Source of the DNA: Caldifarciminota bacterium | GTDB taxonomy: Bacteria > Hydrothermota > Tepidihabitantia > Tepidihabitantales > Tepidihabitantaceae | Direction: 5' to 3' | Assembly (NCBI GenBank): GCA_903908785.1 | Contig: CAIVTL010000743.1 | Span: 1-8,767, forward strand | Length of the DNA stretch: 8,767 bases | Part shown: piece after piece, positions 6,214 through 8,767 of the stretch | How the letters are laid out: each line of letters begins with the position of its first letter | Numbering within the stretch: the stretch's first letter is position 1 | Program-made: the position numbers and the translations under genes | The notes under the pieces: model-generated | What the model was told of the DNA's origin: nothing | Database searches by the model: none | What the model saw: only the letters and a program-made list of their open reading frames with translations

Positions 6214-7113
6214 ATGAGTGCTGAGGATAGAGGGCTGAAGTCGGGATGGCGTCTCTCGTCAGATGAGGTCGTAGCCGGAGACCGGGCCGGCGCGGACTTG
6301 CGTCTGAATGCCCCCAGCTTACAATATGGCGTGAGCGGCAGCAGTCCGGCGTGGCGTGTGAGAGTGTTCGGCCCGGAGACTCCGGCCCTTGTCGGCATTG
6401 TCACGCGGCTGAAGGACTGGGGACTCGTGCGGTCTGAGCACTGGTACCGAATCCCGGTGCGCACCGCGCCGGAGGGACTTGAGAAGATCCAGTATCTTGC
6501 GTTCTACCAGACACGGCTGTTCGGCAAGGAGAAGTGGGCGGTGAACTGGTACGCGCGGGTGCGCGGTATCACTAGAGTGACGCGGCGGGAGCTGCTGCCA
6601 GACGAACCTGGGCACGCGCGGGCCGGGGCCGAGTACTACAAAGTCGAGGTTGGTGAGTTGGAGCGGTTGCCGCATCCGATTCCGAGTCGTCGCTGGCGCA
6701 GGATTGTGTTCATCCCCACCAGCCTTGAGCGGCTGCTGCACGCGCAGGAAATCAATGACCTGTTCAAGGTCAGTCCGATTGAGGAGAAGCTCTACTTCAC
6801 GCTTCAGGACGCCGGCCTGCCTGCCGAGCGGCAGTACTTCGTGCGTGAAGAGGGGTCAGGCTACATGCTTGACATGGCCGTGTTCTGCCGTGACAGCAAC
6901 CTCGACATCGAGTGCGACGGCGATACCTACCACTCTGGTCGGGACAAGGCGGATGAGGACCGCGAACGCGACAACACGCTCACGACCGCCGGCTGGCACA
7001 TACTCCGGTTCTCAGGCAGGAGAATTCTGCGCGACTCCGGTCACTGCCTTGATACCGTGAAGCGCACGGTGCGCCGTCTCGGCGGGGTGAGTGGCGCAGA
7101 GCGCGAGGGCTGA
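6214..7113 (+). CDS. Uncharacterised protein with a C-terminal DUF559/Vsr-like nuclease domain
   Basis: This is a 299-residue protein from ATG 6214. Residues about 48-180 form a domain I cannot name, with RVRVFGPETPALVGIV, HWYRIPVRTAP, YLAFYQTRLFG, WAVNWYARV and a basic SRRWRRIVFIPTSLERLL stretch. Residues about 186-288 resemble DUF559, a relative of the Vsr mismatch endonuclease with a PD-(D/E)xK fold: SPIEEKL (E190), MLDMAVF (D220), LDIECDGDTYH (E233, D235, H240), EDRERD and GWHILRFSG (260-268). The active-site acids look complete, so nuclease activity is plausible but unproven. The start is uncertain. The frame is open from GTG 6100, and GTG 6331 (260 residues) is also attractive: it follows TTGCGT, 16 bases and TACAAT, and begins just before the more protein-like part. 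The gene is divergent from the exporter and stands alone. Confidence 0.82.
   Translation: MSAEDRGLKSGWRLSSDEVVAGDRAGADLRLNAPSLQYGVSGSSPAWRVRVFGPETPALVGIVTRLKDWGLVRSEHWYRIPVRTAPEGLEKIQYLAFYQTRLFGKEKWAVNWYARVRGITRVTRRELLPDEPGHARAGAEYYKVEVGELERLPHPIPSRRWRRIVFIPTSLERLLHAQEINDLFKVSPIEEKLYFTLQDAGLPAERQYFVREEGSGYMLDMAVFCRDSNLDIECDGDTYHSGRDKADEDRERDNTLTTAGWHILRFSGRRILRDSGHCLDTVKRTVRRLGGVSGAEREG
6298..6325 (+). promoter_or_regulatory. Possible promoter for an internal GTG start of the nuclease gene
   Basis: TTGCGT (6298-6303), a 16-base spacer and TACAAT (6320-6325, five of six consensus bases) lie five bases before in-frame GTG 6331. The spacing resembles two other promoter-start pairs in this window. 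The -35 box is weak, so this is a suggestion only. Confidence 0.3.
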
Positions 7114-7222
7114 CTCGCCACGAAGACTGCAGCAGCCGTGATGGAGGGGAACGACGGGCTGATTCCAGTCCGGGGCAAGAAAAGGTGGGGGACGGTCGGA
7201 GCGGCGCGCCTTCACCCGGTCG

Positions 7223-7891
7223 CTAGTACCGGATTATCGTAGGGTGGCCGCACTCAGCGCTGTATCTTGACACGTACTTCAGACGAACCCACGCCTCCAC
7301 GCGAAGTCCGTCTGAGCGCAAAGGGGCGAAAGTCGAGGCCCTTACCGACCGGGCAACGGCGCTGTCATACCACGGAGACGGACCCGGCAACCGGAACTTG
7401 ATCTCCTTTACTTTTCCTTTGGTGTCGACCAGCGCAGAGACGACCGCGCTGTCTTCGATGCCGGCCCCCCAGTACATTTGGAACTGACCGTCTCTGGGCA
7501 AGCTGATTGGTCTCGGGGCGACATCGGTGTCGGATACGATAGTGATCTTGGTGAACAACTCAGGTTTGTACCCTGTCCCGAAGGCTCTCGCTGGAGAAGG
7601 GACAGGTGTTTCGTGAATCGGAGCAGACTGCTTGGAGACGGGCACACCTAGCCGTGTCCGTCCTGTCCATCTATCATATGCCGCTGTCGGCCGACCTAGG
7701 GAATCCACGAGTTGCGGAACAGGTTGCCACCACCAGCGTCGCAATCGGCCCTCTCTGCCGTAGGTCGTGCAACGCATGACGCTCAGAACGGCGGCCGCGG
7801 CGACCGACAAGCTGATGCACGTTCGAACCCGAGGCAGCAGGCGCCTCAGCCAGTGTTCTGCAGAGTTCTGGCGGACGGCGGGGTTCGGCAT
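7223..7891 (-). CDS. Orphan protein with a TonB-like C-terminal domain
   Basis: The protein has 222 residues from ATG 7891. A basic stretch RRLLPRVR (16-23) precedes a short hydrophobic segment, about 24-39, which could anchor it in the inner membrane. A tryptophan run WWW (53-55) and a linker with scattered prolines (about 56-135) follow. Residues about 147-209 fit the TonB C-terminal pattern: DSAVVSALVDTKGKVKEIKF, then YDSAVARSVRASTFAPLRSDG and VEAWVRLKYV. Classic TonB carries energy to outer-membrane receptors, but no ExbB or ExbD gene is nearby, and many TonB-domain proteins have other or unknown roles. An upstream GTG at 8002 would add 37 residues that look noncoding. I prefer 7891 because a promoter-like element ends 7 bases before it. 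The gene converges with the nuclease gene. Confidence 0.72.
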   Translation of the reverse strand: MPNPAVRQNSAEHWLRRLLPRVRTCISLSVAAAAVLSVMRCTTYGREGRLRRWWWQPVPQLVDSLGRPTAAYDRWTGRTRLGVPVSKQSAPIHETPVPSPARAFGTGYKPELFTKITIVSDTDVAPRPISLPRDGQFQMYWGAGIEDSAVVSALVDTKGKVKEIKFRLPGPSPWYDSAVARSVRASTFAPLRSDGLRVEAWVRLKYVSRYSAECGHPTIIRY

Positions 7892-7898
7892 CAGATGG

Positions 7899-7927
7899 AT
7901 GCTACGCGGGCAGGTCGGGTTTGTCAA
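7899..7927 (-). promoter_or_regulatory. Sigma70-like promoter of the TonB-domain gene, probably leaderless
   Basis: A perfect TTGACA (7927-7922) is followed after 17 bases by TAGCAT (7904-7899, four of six consensus bases). ATG 7891 is 7 bases after the -10 box, the place where transcription would begin. There is no Shine-Dalgarno sequence. The element would lie inside the coding region if translation began at 8002, so it also helps choose the start. Confidence 0.55.
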
Positions 7928-8149
7928 ATTCGCTGGGGCCAACGACTCGCGGCGTTGGGCGTCAAGCGTGGTGCTTCTAGCGTCTCTGGGAAAGCGGGAC
8001 ACCTCCCAGATTCCAATCCTCCGTCATGTCCGGGGACGGGTTCGGTCACTATGGCCAGCAAGGATACGCCGGATTCTGCTTCGGTTAAGACGTGCGGGCG
8101 AACGGGACAAGGCAGGGGTTGAGGTCGAGGAGGGACGGCAGCCTGCAAT

Positions 8150-8413
8150 CTAGGGCTTGCGGCGGCGCGTGGCTCCGGGCTTGTTTTCGGCGGAGCCCAG
8201 CAGCGGCATCAGGATTTCGCGCCAGTCCTCGATGGCACCATTCACGCCGCCGATTTCCAGCCCGCTCTTGTCGTAGTAGATCTCCAGCTTGCTGGGACAG
8301 CAGCCGCACTTGAGTAAGTAGCGCGGCATCCTCTTGCCCTTGCCGGCGCGGTGGTAGACGCGTATCTGGGGTTGCCCGAAGCGCGTCGTGTCACAGAACG
8401 GATTTCGACGGAT
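8150..8413 (-). CDS. Small cysteine-cluster protein of unknown function with no canonical start codon
   Basis: The frame ends with TAG at 8150-8152 and reads as real protein: NPFCDTTRFG, QIRVYHRAGKGKR, MPRYLLKCGCCPSKLEIYY, then GLEIGGVNGAIEDW and REILMPLLG, with a basic tail ATRRRKP. The CGCC cluster plus an upstream CDTT suggests metal or zinc binding. Third codon positions are strongly G/C from about 8398 down to the stop, as in the neighbouring genes, so coding seems to begin near 8400. Yet no ATG, GTG or TTG exists in frame between that point and the upstream TGA at 8489-8491. ATC at 8413, with purine-rich AGGCAGGG just upstream, is the best-placed candidate. The internal ATG 8329 (59 residues), preceded by AAGGG at 7-base spacing, is the conservative alternative. 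It may be a gene with a mutated start. I do not recognise a family. Confidence 0.6.
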   Translation of the reverse strand: MRRNPFCDTTRFGQPQIRVYHRAGKGKRMPRYLLKCGCCPSKLEIYYDKSGLEIGGVNGAIEDWREILMPLLGSAENKPGATRRRKP

Positions 8414-8471
8414 GACCCTGCCTGGGGTTCCCGTGTCGATACGCTTCGTTGCCAGGGGATGCGTGGGTCGG

Positions 8472-8519
8472 CTAGAGGTCTTCGTGCGTCAGCCCCGTGT
8501 GCTCGGCGAAACGCTCCGG
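8472..8519 (-). pseudogene. 3' remnant of a hicA-like toxin gene
   Basis: Directly downstream of the HicB-like antitoxin, one frame reads PERFAEHTGLTHEDL and then TAG (8474-8472). From memory, one HicA subgroup encoded just after short HicB genes ends in a tail like HTGLTPEDL. In this frame an immediate TAA at 8522-8520 blocks any upstream extension. The rest of an expected 65-75-residue toxin, including the catalytic-histidine region, is absent. A GTG at 8528 overlapping the hicB stop could be the old toxin start, in another frame, as expected after an internal deletion. The call rests on a 15-residue match and on position. Confidence 0.5.
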
Positions 8520-8523
8520 TTAC

Positions 8524-8724
8524 TCACGCTGGCACGGCGAAGACCTGCCGGAGTGCCGGTACTTCCTCACCGTGCTCGACGCGGTCAGCAAGCACCCGAA
8601 GCGCGAGGGCTTCGACGCAGGCTATCGCCTCGGCCTTGGTTGGTCCGTAGGCCATGACGCCGGGAAGTTCCGGTACTTCTGCAATCCAGCGCCCGTCGGC
8701 TTCTCTTTCGACCTCAATCTTCAT
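8524..8724 (-). CDS. HicB-like antitoxin (short form)
   Basis: This 66-residue protein has the typical HicB-like fold pattern: a first strand MKIEVEREADGRWIAEVPELPGVMAYG, then a helix TKAEAIACVEALALRVLADRVEHGEEV. HicB antitoxins bind and neutralise the mRNA-cleaving HicA toxin and often repress their own operon. This short type lacks a separate C-terminal DNA-binding domain. GGAG (8733-8730) lies five bases before the ATG, so the start is well supported. The usual hicA partner should follow at once on the same strand, but only a fragment remains (8472-8519), so the antitoxin appears to be alone. Its function today may be lost, or it may act on toxins encoded elsewhere. Confidence 0.85.
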   Translation of the reverse strand: MKIEVEREADGRWIAEVPELPGVMAYGPTKAEAIACVEALALRVLADRVEHGEEVPALRQVFAVPA

Positions 8725-8729
8725 CCGTG

Positions 8730-8733
8730 CTCC
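8730..8733 (-). promoter_or_regulatory. Ribosome binding site of the HicB-like gene
   Basis: GGAG precedes ATG 8724 with 5-base spacing. It confirms the start and contrasts with the apparently leaderless genes elsewhere in the window. Confidence 0.6.
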
Positions 8734-8767
8734 AGTCTCCTGTAGGTGCGAGGTTGTCTACCACGAT

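Noticed and set aside
7114..7222. Intergenic stretch between the convergent nuclease and TonB-domain genes searched for a small gene or terminator
   Set aside because: Neither a coding-like frame with a start nor a stem followed by a T-run was found.
7216..7232. Hairpin (ccggt, 7-base loop, accgg) at the end of the TonB-domain gene as a terminator
   Set aside because: The stem is only five base pairs, it overlaps the stop codon, and no T-run follows on either strand.
7892..8002. N-terminal extension of the TonB-domain protein to GTG 8002
   Set aside because: The added residues look noncoding, no well-spaced ribosome binding site precedes it, and a perfect TTGACA with a -10 box lies within the extension just before ATG 7891.
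8351..8657. Plus-strand open frames opposite the HicB-like and cysteine-cluster genes
   Set aside because: They are arginine-rich shadows; the minus strand gives recognisable HicB sequence and protein-like codon use.

Overview
The window is high-GC DNA that most resembles an uncultured Gram-negative bacterium. It encodes a membrane-fusion (periplasmic adaptor) protein and a protein with a TonB-type C-terminal domain, both of which imply an outer membrane. I cannot assign a phylum from the sequence alone. No rRNA, tRNA, CRISPR array, transposase or integrase was recognised.

Positions 1-1028 (minus strand) hold most of a DegT/DnrJ/EryC1/StrS-family sugar aminotransferase that runs off the left edge. 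Positions 1086-6061 (minus strand) form a tight five-gene operon, read right to left: ABC ATPase A, ABC ATPase B, ABC-2 permease 1, ABC-2 permease 2, HlyD-type adaptor. Its gene content matches the Escherichia coli ybhGFSR exporter, except that the double ATPase YbhF is split into two genes and the adaptor is last instead of first. Three of the gene junctions overlap by 4-8 bases. The two ATPases have complementary defects in their nucleotide-binding motifs, which predicts one working and one degenerate ATP site. No outer-membrane TolC-like partner and no regulator gene lies beside the operon.

Positions 6062-6213 are a divergent intergenic region. It has a sigma70-like promoter abutting the operon start and an AT-rich 22-bp perfect palindrome beside the start of a plus-strand gene (6214-7113). 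That gene encodes an uncharacterised protein ending in a DUF559/Vsr-like PD-(D/E)xK nuclease domain.

Positions 7223-8724 (minus strand) hold an orphan protein with a TonB-like C-terminal domain and a membrane-anchor candidate, apparently leaderless. Upstream of it lie a small cysteine-cluster protein with no normal start codon, a 3' remnant of a hicA toxin gene, and an intact short HicB-like antitoxin. This right part looks like a decaying toxin-antitoxin locus.

The clearest functional unit is the exporter, which probably moves drugs, cations or other toxic compounds across the envelope. The other genes look like independent neighbours. I do not see convincing evidence of a wholly new multi-gene system. 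The most unusual points are the ATPase asymmetry, promoters abutting start codons, the nuclease gene with its palindrome, and the small gene without a start codon.
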